DNA of 64,000 bases from Chitinophagaceae bacterium. Its GTDB lineage: Bacteria; Bacteroidota; Bacteroidia; Chitinophagales; Chitinophagaceae. The position numbers and the translations under genes are program-made. The stretch is from positions 34,659-98,658 of the forward strand of contig JACMLY010000122.1 of NCBI GenBank assembly GCA_014379345.1. Reading direction: 5' to 3'. The number at the start of each line of letters is the position of its first letter. Position 1 is the first letter of the stretch. This document shows, in pieces, positions 26,151 through 35,349 of this stretch. The notes under the pieces are model-generated. The model was not told where the DNA came from. It ran no database searches and saw nothing but the letters and a program-made list of their open reading frames with translations.

Positions 26151-27278
26151 TTACCAGAAGGCAGGTTTTACAGGTGTACCACGTACGGTGCAGTCTACGC
26201 AACTACGTGTTGAGCTTGTATACCCTGCGAGAAATCCTGCCGGAGAATACCACTCCTGGAGCGGTATCCAGGCTTCACTTGGGAAATAGAATCTGATAGA
26301 ATCTAGCGGTATAATCCTTTCATCACAAGGGCGACTGTATCTCCAGGGTTCCACCTGTGATTTAGTAATAAAAATTCTTTTTTGGGTTAAAGAGCCAACA
26401 CTCACGAAACCAATGACCGGTTCATCCTTGTCACTTACCGAATGAATATTCGATAACAGCTGCGAAGGCTGGGGATCGAAAAGAGTTCCAAGCTGCTCAG
26501 TATTCTTCTTCATGATTTCCCAAAACTGGTGTGCTTCCCGAGTCAGTGGATACTGTTTTACAAGCACGCTGTACCGAACGCTGATCCTTTCTGTGCCGGT
26601 CGGAATTTTATGAAGAGGCTGGGCAGATATGATATCCTGGGACAATTTAGCACTTGATCCCAGAAATATCGCGGAGGATACATCACTTTTCCAACAATAA
26701 TAAATAGAGAAAGGGTCGGGCCTGAGGACCACAATTCCATTTACATACTTATAATTGGAAATAAAATCTGAATGAATTTCCCATGTTTCATCGTACTCCC
26801 ATCGGTAATAGCGTGTTTTGTTCTGGGGGTCATGTGTTGTTATAAGGAACTGTATTTCATCGGCCGTTCTTTTCCAATGAACACTGTCTATAGCAGGCGC
26901 AGGTTGCACAGGAACGAAATCAGAAATATATTCCTTGCCACCGGATGTTTTAATTTTTAACCGGTATTTCTGATTGCTGTTCAGGTTTAGTTGTGAGTGA
27001 ATGTATTCTCCCCGTGTGTTACCCGTTAGCACAGATGTTGTATTGTTGTCGCCTTCAACAACGACCTGTGCATTCAGTTCGGGCACAACACTACCCAGGT
27101 CTGTGGGATTAAAAGTGCGTGATAAACGTATTTGGGTAGGTCCTGGGCCACTATTCAACATTCCCTCAACAACAAGCAAGTTGAGGTTGCGCGTTTCTTT
27201 TGGTAACGGATAATCCTGTTTGCAACCGATGATCACTAAAATCAAACTGTAGACTGTTATTTTTAAAAATGCTTTCAT
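26151..27278 (-). CDS. DUF4249 lipoprotein
   Basis: A 375-residue outer-membrane lipoprotein. The signal ends in the lipobox IIGC (Cys about residue 19). The N-terminal beta domain NLNLLVVEGMLNSGPGPTQI and the middle region YRLKIKTSGGKEYISDFVPV are characteristic of DUF4249, which is habitually encoded next to a TonB-dependent receptor, as here. The start codon overlaps the receptor stop by one base. The C-terminal region is cysteine-containing (SSTRSCVDCTVRGTP), which may form a disulfide. It probably sits on the extracellular face of the receptor, like SusD, but has no SusD fold that I can see. Confidence 0.85.
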   Translation of the reverse strand: MKAFLKITVYSLILVIIGCKQDYPLPKETRNLNLLVVEGMLNSGPGPTQIRLSRTFNPTDLGSVVPELNAQVVVEGDNNTTSVLTGNTRGEYIHSQLNLNSNQKYRLKIKTSGGKEYISDFVPVQPAPAIDSVHWKRTADEIQFLITTHDPQNKTRYYRWEYDETWEIHSDFISNYKYVNGIVVLRPDPFSIYYCWKSDVSSAIFLGSSAKLSQDIISAQPLHKIPTGTERISVRYSVLVKQYPLTREAHQFWEIMKKNTEQLGTLFDPQPSQLLSNIHSVSDKDEPVIGFVSVGSLTQKRIFITKSQVEPWRYSRPCDERIIPLDSIRFYFPSEAWIPLQEWYSPAGFLAGYTSSTRSCVDCTVRGTPVKPAFW

Positions 27279-30055
27279 CAGAACCTGATATTGTAGTTAA
27301 CAAATGGAATGATGCTTCCAAAAATGGAAAGTTTATACCCGTTTACGCGACCATTTTCTGTAACGAAATAAACGGAGTAAGGATTTTTACGGCCTGTCAG
27401 ATTGTACGCACCGACCGTCCAGGAATTGTGGGTTTTTTGATTCACTTTGTGATTGCCCTCAATGTTCATTGAAAGATCGATCCGAAAGTTATCGGGAATA
27501 CGATAGGCATTTCTCTCCGAATAATGTACGCGCTGACCTCCGGCATAAAAATACATAGCAACAGGCAAAGTGATTGGTCGCCCTGTGCTGTAAGTAATAT
27601 TCGACGAAATGCTGAACCGGTGCGATAACTTAATATTGCCCACAAGAGTAATATCATGCGGTTTATCGTAGTTACTCGGATAATATCTGCCACCATTGAT
27701 GATCTCGCCAGCTATCGGATCATCCATTTTTAATAAAGTGCGTGAATAAGTATAGCTCACCCATCCATTCACTTTGCCGGCAACTTTCTTTACCATTAAT
27801 TCAAGGCCGTAAGCTTTTCCTTTTGTATTGATCACATCTGTTTCTATACTATGATTTAACACCAGGACAGCGCCACTTTTATAATCCAGGTAATTTTCTA
27901 GTCGCTTATGGTACACTTCCAACGATGTTTCAATTGTATTTGATTTAAAGTTTTTAAATAAGCCGAATGAAAACTGGTCGCCTGTCTGCGGCCTGATATT
28001 GGGATCGCTTAACTTCCATATATCAGTCGGCGCTATGGCCGTCGTGTTCGAAAGCATATGGATATACTGACGAAGTGAATTATATCCAGCTTTGATGGAA
28101 AACACCGGGGTAAACGCATACCTGATGGCTAAACGATATTCAGCACCATGATAGGTGCTGATCGCATCTCCTTTGCCATACGTTTTTGTCTCCACGCGAT
28201 TGTCTTCGCTGCGGGGTAATCCTGGCGCGTACAGGTAAACGGATTTTGCACCCAGATACTGGTAAAAAGAATACCGCATGCCCAGGTTAATAGAAAGATT
28301 ACGGGTGATATTGTACCTGTCTCCAAGATAAACAGCTGATTCATGAGCCTGTTCCGAAGGAACGATATCGTTTTGCACCAGTGATTCTTTGCCGACCGGA
28401 CGATAAGATCCCGGGTACAATTTATATACGAGTGAACCCGCGCCAAATTCAAGGGTATGTTTTGAATTCAGATAATAATTCAAATCAGCTTTCAGGTGTA
28501 GCTGGCTCACATTGAATTGGAGCTTATACGCATTTATTTTATTTGCATCACTTGAAATATGGTAGTTGTAGTGATCATATCCTATGGTGACTGCGCTCGT
28601 GAGTTTATTATTAAAAGTATGTTTCCATTGCAATGCCACATTCTTATTGCCATAGCCATACACCGTATCACTATTCAGGTTAAAGCGGTCATTGCTCAGA
28701 TATCCTGTTAAGTAAAGGTTGTTTCTTTTATTGAACTCATGGGCCACATGTAAGGTGATATCGTAGAAAGAAGCTTTGCTATTCCTGTATTGCTGCGGCA
28801 ACAGAGTAAGCAGCCAGTTGGCATATGTTGCGCGGCCGCCCAGTATGAATGAAGAGGTGGAATCGCCGAATAAGGGACCTTCAATATTTGCCCTGCTTGT
28901 AACCACACCAATACCAGCTGAACCTGCAAGATTTTTTTTGTTACCCTCCCGCGAGCTGATATCAAGAACTGACGACAACCGGCCACCGTATTTGGGAGGA
29001 ATGCTGCTTTTATATAACTGAACATCCTTAACAATTTCCGGGTTAAAGGCGGAGAAAAATCCAAAGAAATGCGAAGGATTATAAATGGTAGCGCCGTTGA
29101 ATAGAATGAGGTTTTGATCCACGGCTCCCCCGCGTACATTAAACCCTGTGCTGGCTTCACCCACGGATTTCACACCGGGTAGGGTCAATACCACTTTAAG
29201 AATATCTGCTTCGCCAAATAATGTAGGCGTTTGCTTGATGGCTTTAATGTTCAGGCTTTCGACCCCCAATTGTGTATTGCTGATATTCGTTGATTTCCTG
29301 GACGATATCACCACAGATCTTAATGAAATAATATGATCATGCAGGTCAATGTTTAACTTCCCATCGGCGTAAAGCATGATGTGACGACGCGTGTCTTCCT
29401 TGCCTCGGCTTTGAATATGGAGAGTATGCCGGCCTTTGGGCAGCGTGAGTGAATAAAATCCTGATTGGTCGGTTGCTATCCCGGCTGCATCTTTTCCCTC
29501 AATATAAACTGAAACACCAGGCAAGGCTTCTCCTGTTTTATCATCACGCACAAGTCCTGCTATTGTAGCCCTGGCTGATTTGCTATTGGTGTTTTCTTGT
29601 CCGATCTCATACAATTTATTTTCTAGCCTGGTTCCTGTTATCTCCTTTGTGCTGTCTGGTACTCGATCTGCTGCCATATCATTTTGTATGGTATCATTTT
29701 CATTTTTTGCTTTACCAAAAAAACCTGCCGGCAGATCGGTTTTAATTGCTTTTCCTTTGACCAGGAAAATGTTTTTATGTTGGTCGATGCTGAAAGAAAA
29801 ACCCGTATTTAAAAGCGCCAGTTCCAATACTTTTTGCAGCGGCTCATTTTTTACCACCACATTGATCCGGATGCTATCGAACTGTCGGGAATCATAAAAA
29901 AAATGGAAGCCGGTTTTTGTTGCAAGCTCATTAGCAAATTGGTCAATTGATAATTCCCTGAACTCGCCGCTGATCAAGACAGGCCGGTTGTCTTGTCCTG
30001 ATGAAGAAGAATGAATAAATAAAACGGCCAGTAAAATAAGATGTATATGTCGCAT
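27278..30055 (-). CDS. TonB-dependent outer-membrane receptor with STN and carboxypeptidase-like domains
   Basis: A 925-residue receptor. Order: signal peptide (about 1-20); STN domain (DQFANELATKTGFHFFYD, about 35-105); a low-complexity linker; a CarboxypepD_reg-like module (GLVRDDKTGEALPGVSVYIE, about 165-250); plug (VVISSRKSTNISN to DVQLYKSSIPPKYGGRLSSV, about 250-370); then a beta-barrel to the C terminus ending IIPFVNYNIRF. It would import a ligand powered by TonB/ExbBD. STN receptors are sometimes linked to FecR-type signalling, but no FecR gene is here. It is followed by the DUF4249 lipoprotein and MG2 protein in the same operon. Confidence 0.93.
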   Translation of the reverse strand: MRHIHLILLAVLFIHSSSSGQDNRPVLISGEFRELSIDQFANELATKTGFHFFYDSRQFDSIRINVVVKNEPLQKVLELALLNTGFSFSIDQHKNIFLVKGKAIKTDLPAGFFGKAKNENDTIQNDMAADRVPDSTKEITGTRLENKLYEIGQENTNSKSARATIAGLVRDDKTGEALPGVSVYIEGKDAAGIATDQSGFYSLTLPKGRHTLHIQSRGKEDTRRHIMLYADGKLNIDLHDHIISLRSVVISSRKSTNISNTQLGVESLNIKAIKQTPTLFGEADILKVVLTLPGVKSVGEASTGFNVRGGAVDQNLILFNGATIYNPSHFFGFFSAFNPEIVKDVQLYKSSIPPKYGGRLSSVLDISSREGNKKNLAGSAGIGVVTSRANIEGPLFGDSTSSFILGGRATYANWLLTLLPQQYRNSKASFYDITLHVAHEFNKRNNLYLTGYLSNDRFNLNSDTVYGYGNKNVALQWKHTFNNKLTSAVTIGYDHYNYHISSDANKINAYKLQFNVSQLHLKADLNYYLNSKHTLEFGAGSLVYKLYPGSYRPVGKESLVQNDIVPSEQAHESAVYLGDRYNITRNLSINLGMRYSFYQYLGAKSVYLYAPGLPRSEDNRVETKTYGKGDAISTYHGAEYRLAIRYAFTPVFSIKAGYNSLRQYIHMLSNTTAIAPTDIWKLSDPNIRPQTGDQFSFGLFKNFKSNTIETSLEVYHKRLENYLDYKSGAVLVLNHSIETDVINTKGKAYGLELMVKKVAGKVNGWVSYTYSRTLLKMDDPIAGEIINGGRYYPSNYDKPHDITLVGNIKLSHRFSISSNITYSTGRPITLPVAMYFYAGGQRVHYSERNAYRIPDNFRIDLSMNIEGNHKVNQKTHNSWTVGAYNLTGRKNPYSVYFVTENGRVNGYKLSIFGSIIPFVNYNIRF

Positions 30056-30064
30056 ATTAACTTC

Positions 30065-30775
30065 TTAACGGTCATACAATTCAACAGCCATCGTTACCGC
30101 TTTTTCAGGTTGTTTCCTATACTTTACACCATTCTTTTTTAGATGTTGCCGGATCTGGTCTTTTCTCGACGATAATACATGCAGTAGAGCAGATAAATTT
30201 TTCACCGGGTAATAAACGCCTTGCTTCAGGATATAAAAAATATCTTTTTCGTCCACCACATTGTTGATTTCGTTCCCGGTCCGTTCTATCCTGATCAATT
30301 TTCTTCTTTTCACATACACAGGAGTTTTTCCCTGGTAGATCTTATCATAAAAGCCTTCTTCCAACACCCGGTTGCTGTCGGGCAACATCCGTATAAAATG
30401 ATGATCCAACATAGTGAATTCCTGGATTTTTGTGACTGGCAGATCAAGACGGAACAATTTATTATAATGCTGCAGGATCACTTTATCTTTTATGATATCG
30501 TACAGTATCATTACGTTTTCGAAGTACATTCCATCAAAAAGAATGGATGCTTTTACAAATTCAGTGGTGTTATAAAAGGGATGCCCGAAATTGATCGTTG
30601 AAGTGTAGTCCACATACTCTCTTGCATTGTACAAGGGCGATTGTTCGCCGAGGGTTTGATAGTACACGGCTACCGGAAGCGGTACAACTTCAGATATTGA
30701 ATCAGAAGCGGATTGCGCATTTGATATTGCATTATTCAATAAAATGACCACTAAGCAAATCGGGGTTCTAAGCAT
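30065..30775 (-). CDS. Hypothetical secreted protein upstream of TonB receptor
   Basis: About 236 residues from ATG 30775 (MLRTPICLVVILLNNAISNAQ is a signal peptide); a GAG-preceded ATG at 30817 adds 14 non-hydrophobic residues. The mature protein is beta-rich with charged loops (NFGHPFYNTTEFVKASILF, KRRKLIRIERTGNEINNVVD). No family is recognised. It begins the operon of four outer-membrane/periplasmic genes with 9 bp to the receptor, so it may be a periplasmic accessory to the receptor. The role is unknown. Confidence 0.6.
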   Translation of the reverse strand: MLRTPICLVVILLNNAISNAQSASDSISEVVPLPVAVYYQTLGEQSPLYNAREYVDYTSTINFGHPFYNTTEFVKASILFDGMYFENVMILYDIIKDKVILQHYNKLFRLDLPVTKIQEFTMLDHHFIRMLPDSNRVLEEGFYDKIYQGKTPVYVKRRKLIRIERTGNEINNVVDEKDIFYILKQGVYYPVKNLSALLHVLSSRKDQIRQHLKKNGVKYRKQPEKAVTMAVELYDR

Positions 30776-30941
30776 AATAGAAGCATGTTTAATGAAAACA
30801 TTTTTTCCCGCGCCCAAAACACTCCTACCATCAATTCACTATTTTTCACTCAATGCATTCATCGTGCATGCCGGTAAAGGAATATAAATTGTTGGGCCGA
30901 TTCTCAATGTGACTATAGATCAGGAATAAGATCTTATTACT

Positions 30942-32639
30942 TTATAATTCTCTTTTTTTCATTTGTGATACTGCATAATCCACAGCCCTGGCCGTAAATG
31001 CCATATACGTTAGCGAAGGATTCTGGGTAGAGGTAGATGTCATGCAAGCTCCATCAGTGATAAAAACATTTTTACATGCATGCATCTGGTTCCATTTATT
31101 GAGCACGGATGTTTTGGGCTCATGGCCCATGCGAACGCCTCCCATTTCATGGATATCAAGACCGGGAGCGGCTTTGCTGTCTGTTGTATGGATATCAGTA
31201 AACCCTGCTTTGGTAAACATTTCAGTCATTTGCTCATGGTAGTCTTTTACCATCTTTTCATCATTATCGTCGTAGCTGATATCTACCTTCAGTAGAGGAA
31301 TTCCCCAGTCATCTTTCCGGTTGTTATCGAGCGCTAGTGTATTGGTTTCTTTTGGAATTGTTTCTCCCATCATATGCGAACCAACACGCCAGGGCCCATA
31401 GTCTGTTGAAGCCAGGTTATTTTTCAGTTCTTCACCAAAACCATTGTAATTGCGGTTCATGTAACGACCTGCTCCAAAGCCAGCGGCATAGCCGCGGAGA
31501 AAATCCGTTTCCTGTTTCATTACATTCCGAAAACGCGGCAGATAGGCGCTGGTATGCGAACGGCCATCGGTTTTGGAATCTTTGAATCCATCATATTGAC
31601 CCGATATCCTTGCGCGATAATTGTGAAAAGCGGCAAATTTCCCCAACACGCCACTATCGTTACCCAAGCCGTTTGGAAAACGATTTGAGGTTGAATTCAG
31701 CAATATTAAATTGGTATTGAGTGCTCCAGCGTTCACAAATATTACCGGAGCAAAAAATTCCGATATTTCCTTTGTTTGTGCATCAACAACCCGTACCCCG
31801 CTCGCCTTTCCTTTTTTATCATCGTAAATGATTGAATGAACAACTGAAAAAGGGCGAAGCGTAAGATTGCCCGTTCTCTCGGCTGCGGGTATAGTGGAAG
31901 AATTGCTACTGAAATAACCGCCGAAAGGACATCCACGCTGACATAAGGCCCTTTTCTGACACTGGCCTCTTCCCTGATCGAGATGAACCTGGTTTGGTTG
32001 GGTAAGATGTGCACAACGGGCGTAGATCACATGCCTGCCCGCATAGTTCCTGGCAACAAAATCCTTAAAGTAATTCTCAACACAGCTCAGTTCGAGTGCA
32101 GGTAAAAATTCGCCGTCGGGAAGTGTGTCTAAACCATCCTTATTACCCGAAATGCCGGCAAATTTTTCAACGTAGCTGTACCAGGGAGCAATGTCGTTAT
32201 AACGTATAGGCCAGTCTACGGCAAATCCGTCTCGTGCCGGGCCTTCAAAATCATATTGGCTCCAGCGCTGTGTTTGCCTTGCCCATAAAAGCGATTTACC
32301 TCCTACCTGGTAGCCCCGTATCCAATCGAATGGCTTCTCCTGCACATAGGGATGTTCCGTATCCTTTACAAAAAAATGCATGGCATCCTCGCGGAATGCA
32401 TAACACTTACTCACCACAGGGTTTTTTTCCTGTATTTCCTGGGCTGGCTCTCCCCTGTGCTCGAATTCCCAGGGCATTTTATTGGCAGTGGGATAATCTT
32501 TTAAATGTTTTACTTCTCTTCCTCTTTCGAGCACCAGGGTTTTAAGTCCCTTTTCTGTAAGTTCCTTCGCAGCCCAGCCCCCGCTGATCCCCGAACCAAT
32601 GACAATTGCATCAAATGTGCGGTTATTATTATTACCCAT
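30942..32639 (-). CDS. GMC-family FAD dehydrogenase (catalytic subunit)
   Basis: A 565-residue flavoprotein of the gluconate 2-dehydrogenase/glucoside 3-dehydrogenase branch. The FAD site is VIGSGISGGWAAKELTEKG (about 14-32), the second flavin region RGYQVGGKSLLWAR (108-121), and the catalytic histidine is in HEMGGVRMG (His497) with Asn540 in NPSLTYM. Cys227, Cys233 and Cys237 (CQKRALCQRGC) are placed like the iron-sulfur ligands of related dehydrogenases. It has no signal peptide. It is immediately downstream (11 bp) of a Tat-signal small subunit, implying piggy-back export. Likely substrate is a sugar or glycoside hydroxyl; a c-type cytochrome would be the acceptor. It resembles the protein at 45714. 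Confidence 0.9.
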   Translation of the reverse strand: MGNNNNRTFDAIVIGSGISGGWAAKELTEKGLKTLVLERGREVKHLKDYPTANKMPWEFEHRGEPAQEIQEKNPVVSKCYAFREDAMHFFVKDTEHPYVQEKPFDWIRGYQVGGKSLLWARQTQRWSQYDFEGPARDGFAVDWPIRYNDIAPWYSYVEKFAGISGNKDGLDTLPDGEFLPALELSCVENYFKDFVARNYAGRHVIYARCAHLTQPNQVHLDQGRGQCQKRALCQRGCPFGGYFSSNSSTIPAAERTGNLTLRPFSVVHSIIYDDKKGKASGVRVVDAQTKEISEFFAPVIFVNAGALNTNLILLNSTSNRFPNGLGNDSGVLGKFAAFHNYRARISGQYDGFKDSKTDGRSHTSAYLPRFRNVMKQETDFLRGYAAGFGAGRYMNRNYNGFGEELKNNLASTDYGPWRVGSHMMGETIPKETNTLALDNNRKDDWGIPLLKVDISYDDNDEKMVKDYHEQMTEMFTKAGFTDIHTTDSKAAPGLDIHEMGGVRMGHEPKTSVLNKWNQMHACKNVFITDGACMTSTSTQNPSLTYMAFTARAVDYAVSQMKKREL

Positions 32640-32650
32640 GATTGTTTTGA

Positions 32651-33199
32651 TTAGGAAGGCTTTGAATTTAGTGACTTAACGGGTACACAACCATGATAGC
32701 GACCAGGCACCATCTCGTACACATGAATTTTAGTTAAATAAAATTCAGAAGTGGTGTATGCCTGAATAGTTAGTTTTTTAGTAGTGCCGTAAAACCAGCT
32801 CAGATCATCCTTTGCTTCTTTGTCCGCTTCAATTTTGTTCAGCAACGACTGTCTCTGAGCAGGTGTTGCTTCTACGAAAGATTTATCAAATTCATTTTTA
32901 GTCTTTTTTTGAAACTGCTCCATGCCCCGTACAAACCGTTGCCGGTCATCTTTTACGTAGCAATCATCCAGCATTTTAAGTACAAAAAGGTGTGCATAGA
33001 TATCTTTGGCACCCGGGGTGGAGCCAGCAGGAATAATTGTTTCGGCCAGCTCTTCCAGCAATTTTTCCTGGCCCGCATCAATCTGCAGGTTCTTCAGGAG
33101 AATAGCAGATTTACTTTTATCCTGCAGGCACGAGGGAAGCACAAGTGTACCTGCGGAAATACAAAACAGGTGGCGTATAGCAGAGCGTCTGTTAACCAT
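32651..33199 (-). CDS. Gluconate 2-dehydrogenase subunit 3-family small subunit
   Basis: A 182-residue protein with a twin-arginine signal (NRRSAIRHLF) and a lipobox-like LPSC (Cys24), so it may be a Tat-exported lipoprotein. The mature part contains LLEELAETIIPAGSTPGAKD and MLDDCYVKDDRQRFVRGM, characteristic of the subunit 3 family that chaperones and exports the GMC dehydrogenase. It precedes the GMC gene by 11 bp, the reverse of the order in the second cassette at 45714-47993. A good promoter lies upstream at 33227-33258. Confidence 0.85.
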   Translation of the reverse strand: MVNRRSAIRHLFCISAGTLVLPSCLQDKSKSAILLKNLQIDAGQEKLLEELAETIIPAGSTPGAKDIYAHLFVLKMLDDCYVKDDRQRFVRGMEQFQKKTKNEFDKSFVEATPAQRQSLLNKIEADKEAKDDLSWFYGTTKKLTIQAYTTSEFYLTKIHVYEMVPGRYHGCVPVKSLNSKPS

Positions 33200-33226
33200 T
33201 CAATTCTGGCTTTTATTCAAAAATTA

Positions 33227-33258
33227 GAAAGGTAAATTAATGAATATATTTTTACAAA
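33227..33258 (-). promoter_or_regulatory. Promoter of the first dehydrogenase cassette
   Basis: Minus strand: TTTG (plus 33255-33258), exactly 20 nt of spacer, then TACCTTTC (plus 33227-33234), a one-mismatch match to TAnnTTTG. The small subunit ATG is 28 nt downstream of the -7 box. Confidence 0.6.
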
Positions 33259-33362
33259 TCCATTCTTGATTCTATTCACTTGTTTCCTACGGATCAAAGG
33301 CAATGAGGGCATGTTAATGGTAGAACCGATGTTGGTGTTATCAACCACAACAGAGGCACGAA

Positions 33363-33396
33363 GAAAAAAACCGTTGTTGGTGTTATCACCAACAAC
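33363..33396 (-). terminator. Rho-independent terminator of the di-haem peroxidase gene
   Basis: A 10-bp perfect stem (GTTGTTGGTG at 33373-33382, CACCAACAAC at 33387-33396) with a 4-nt loop. On the minus strand it is followed by GG and a run of seven T. It lies 21 bp after the peroxidase stop. A degraded second copy of the same words (ATGTTGGTGTTATC) is at 33329-33342. Confidence 0.75.
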
Positions 33397-33416
33397 AGAG
33401 CAAGAAGAAAAAAAAT

Positions 33417-35240
33417 TTATTGACGCTGGGTTTTGTACTTGTCTGCGGTTATTGAGGTATCTGTAAGAGCATGCATAAAAGCAATCAATGCCTGTTTCTC
33501 ATTTGCACTCAATCCCAGCGAGTCTGCGGGTAAGGTTTGATTTTCTATTTTCAACCCCATTCCCCTTCCTCCACCTCTATTGTAAAAATCGACCACTTCC
33601 TCCAGGGACGTATATACACCGTTGTGCATATACGGGGCAGTGAGAGTAATATTTCTTATTGAAGGTGTTTTGAATGCATTCCTGAAATTCTCTATTTTAT
33701 AAATAGCGAATCTCCCCATATCATCATCGATCTTTCGCCCATCCTTGTTTTCCGGTACACCAATTACTTCGCTTTCTGTAAACGTAAACGTTGGTGGAAC
33801 CGTTCCGTTGAATAAGGGCATAAAATGGCAGGTAGCGCATTTGGCCTTTCCCATAAATAAATTAAACCCTTTAATTTCTTGGGGATTCATTTGGGACGTA
33901 TCGCCGTGCATGTATTTGTCGAACCTTGCATTCAGCGAGGTTAGCGATCTTATGTAACAGGATAGGGCAATCTGTACCAAACGTTCATTGATCTCTGTTA
34001 TTGATGGAAACGCTGTTTTGAAAAGATGTGAATAGCGGGTATCATTATTTAATCTGGTGACTGCTTGTTTCAGGCTTCCATGTATTTCGTCTTTATTTTC
34101 AATTACATTTCGTACCTGGTCTTCGAGGTAGCTTGCCCGCATATCATAAAATTGTGCTTTCTGAAGACCAGCGTTGATCAGTGTTGGGGTATTGCGTACA
34201 AGAAAGCCGGTACTTCCCAGCGCCCTGCTTTTTGTAAATCCATCAGTAAATGCTTTGTCAGGATGATGGCAGGAAGCGCAGGAAATTTTATTGTTTCCCG
34301 AAAGTATGGGATCATTAAACAACTTCTTTCCCAAACTTATATTTGCTGTAGTCGTATAAGAATTTGCATCCGGGGTAAAATAATTAATATTAAAGGCTGC
34401 CGAATCAAAAATTGTTTCAAGATCTCCACGCAACCCATACACATTGGTTATAACAGGGATGTGCAACTCTTTCTGAAAGGCAAGCAATGCTGTAGTCAGC
34501 GGATTGATAAAATTCCTGATGAAATCCATCCTGTCGAAACTTTCAAAATCCTTATTAGAATTTGCATACTGAACAGCCTGAATGATGCCTTGTTGAATTC
34601 GTTCCAGGCTTTTATTGTCTCTTGATGTTTGGTAATAGGATAGAATGGTTTCAACAGAATGAAGGCTCGACTGTACTTCATGAATCGCATATAATGATAA
34701 AGGTGTGTCGAAACCGGTTATTCCCAGCGTAATCAATCTGAAAAATTCAAATCTCAATGCATCGAATACCTGGTCTTCACGAAATTGTGTTCCTTCCCAC
34801 AGTGTCTTGATGCGGACGAACATGCTCTTCAATTTGCCGGCTTCCATTATCAGTTCGTTCCTTTGATTTGCATCAAAAGGAAACAGGTATTCTTCTATAA
34901 CCTGAAATCCACCGGGATCAAGCACAATATGCTCTTCGGGCTCTATCTCTGGAAGTGGCGGGCCGTTGATATTTCGGGCTGCATTGTTGAAAAAATATTC
35001 AATTGCAAATTCAATGCGCTTATACAATTGGCGTCCACGAAAAAAACTTTCTCGTATTTTATCGGTATCCGAACTGTTGTTTATAAGGATCAGGAAATCA
35101 TTTTCGATCCATTCATTCAATGAATCGATTCCGTGATCCACATAGGTATGGATTTTCGAAACAGTCGTATGGGGCTTTTCTTGCCGGCAACCCAGGTATA
35201 TCAATGCGCACATGGTCAGAATACATACAAGGAATCGCAT
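33417..35240 (-). CDS. Di-haem cytochrome c peroxidase-family lipoprotein with long helical N-terminal domain
   Basis: A 607-residue lipoprotein (lipobox IYLGC, Cys18). The first ~280 residues are alpha-helical and look imelysin-like. The C-terminal half is a CcpA/MauG-type di-haem module with CASCH at 321-325 and CATCH at 468-472, plus the conserved segments FVRNTPTLINAG-like (residues ~345) and FKTPSIRNITLTAPYMHNG. It would reduce peroxide or oxidise a partner with electrons from cytochrome c. Length is about twice a minimal peroxidase because of the N-terminal half. It stands between the dehydrogenase cassette and the PhoX-like gene. Confidence 0.88.
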   Translation of the reverse strand: MRFLVCILTMCALIYLGCRQEKPHTTVSKIHTYVDHGIDSLNEWIENDFLILINNSSDTDKIRESFFRGRQLYKRIEFAIEYFFNNAARNINGPPLPEIEPEEHIVLDPGGFQVIEEYLFPFDANQRNELIMEAGKLKSMFVRIKTLWEGTQFREDQVFDALRFEFFRLITLGITGFDTPLSLYAIHEVQSSLHSVETILSYYQTSRDNKSLERIQQGIIQAVQYANSNKDFESFDRMDFIRNFINPLTTALLAFQKELHIPVITNVYGLRGDLETIFDSAAFNINYFTPDANSYTTTANISLGKKLFNDPILSGNNKISCASCHHPDKAFTDGFTKSRALGSTGFLVRNTPTLINAGLQKAQFYDMRASYLEDQVRNVIENKDEIHGSLKQAVTRLNNDTRYSHLFKTAFPSITEINERLVQIALSCYIRSLTSLNARFDKYMHGDTSQMNPQEIKGFNLFMGKAKCATCHFMPLFNGTVPPTFTFTESEVIGVPENKDGRKIDDDMGRFAIYKIENFRNAFKTPSIRNITLTAPYMHNGVYTSLEEVVDFYNRGGGRGMGLKIENQTLPADSLGLSANEKQALIAFMHALTDTSITADKYKTQRQ

Positions 35241-35260
35241 CTGATAATTTAAAGCATAAA

Positions 35261-35301
35261 ATTAAAAAAACAAAGCCCGAAAGATTGAACGGGCTTTGTT
35301 T
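35261..35301 (-). terminator. Terminator of the PhoX-like gene
   Basis: AAACAAAGCCCG (35268-35279) pairs with CGGGCTTTGTTT (35290-35301), a 12-bp perfect stem with a 10-nt loop. On the minus strand the stem runs into a T-rich tract (A-run 35264-35270 on the plus strand). It ends the gene at 35350 and lies in the short spacer before the peroxidase gene. Confidence 0.85.
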
Positions 35302-35349
35302 GTAATAACAGCATTGTCATCGGGTGAAGGATCTATAAAAACTTTCCAA

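Noticed and set aside
34065..34625. 186-codon plus-strand frame inside the di-haem peroxidase
   Set aside because: It is antisense to the CxxCH-containing frame and has no recognisable domain.
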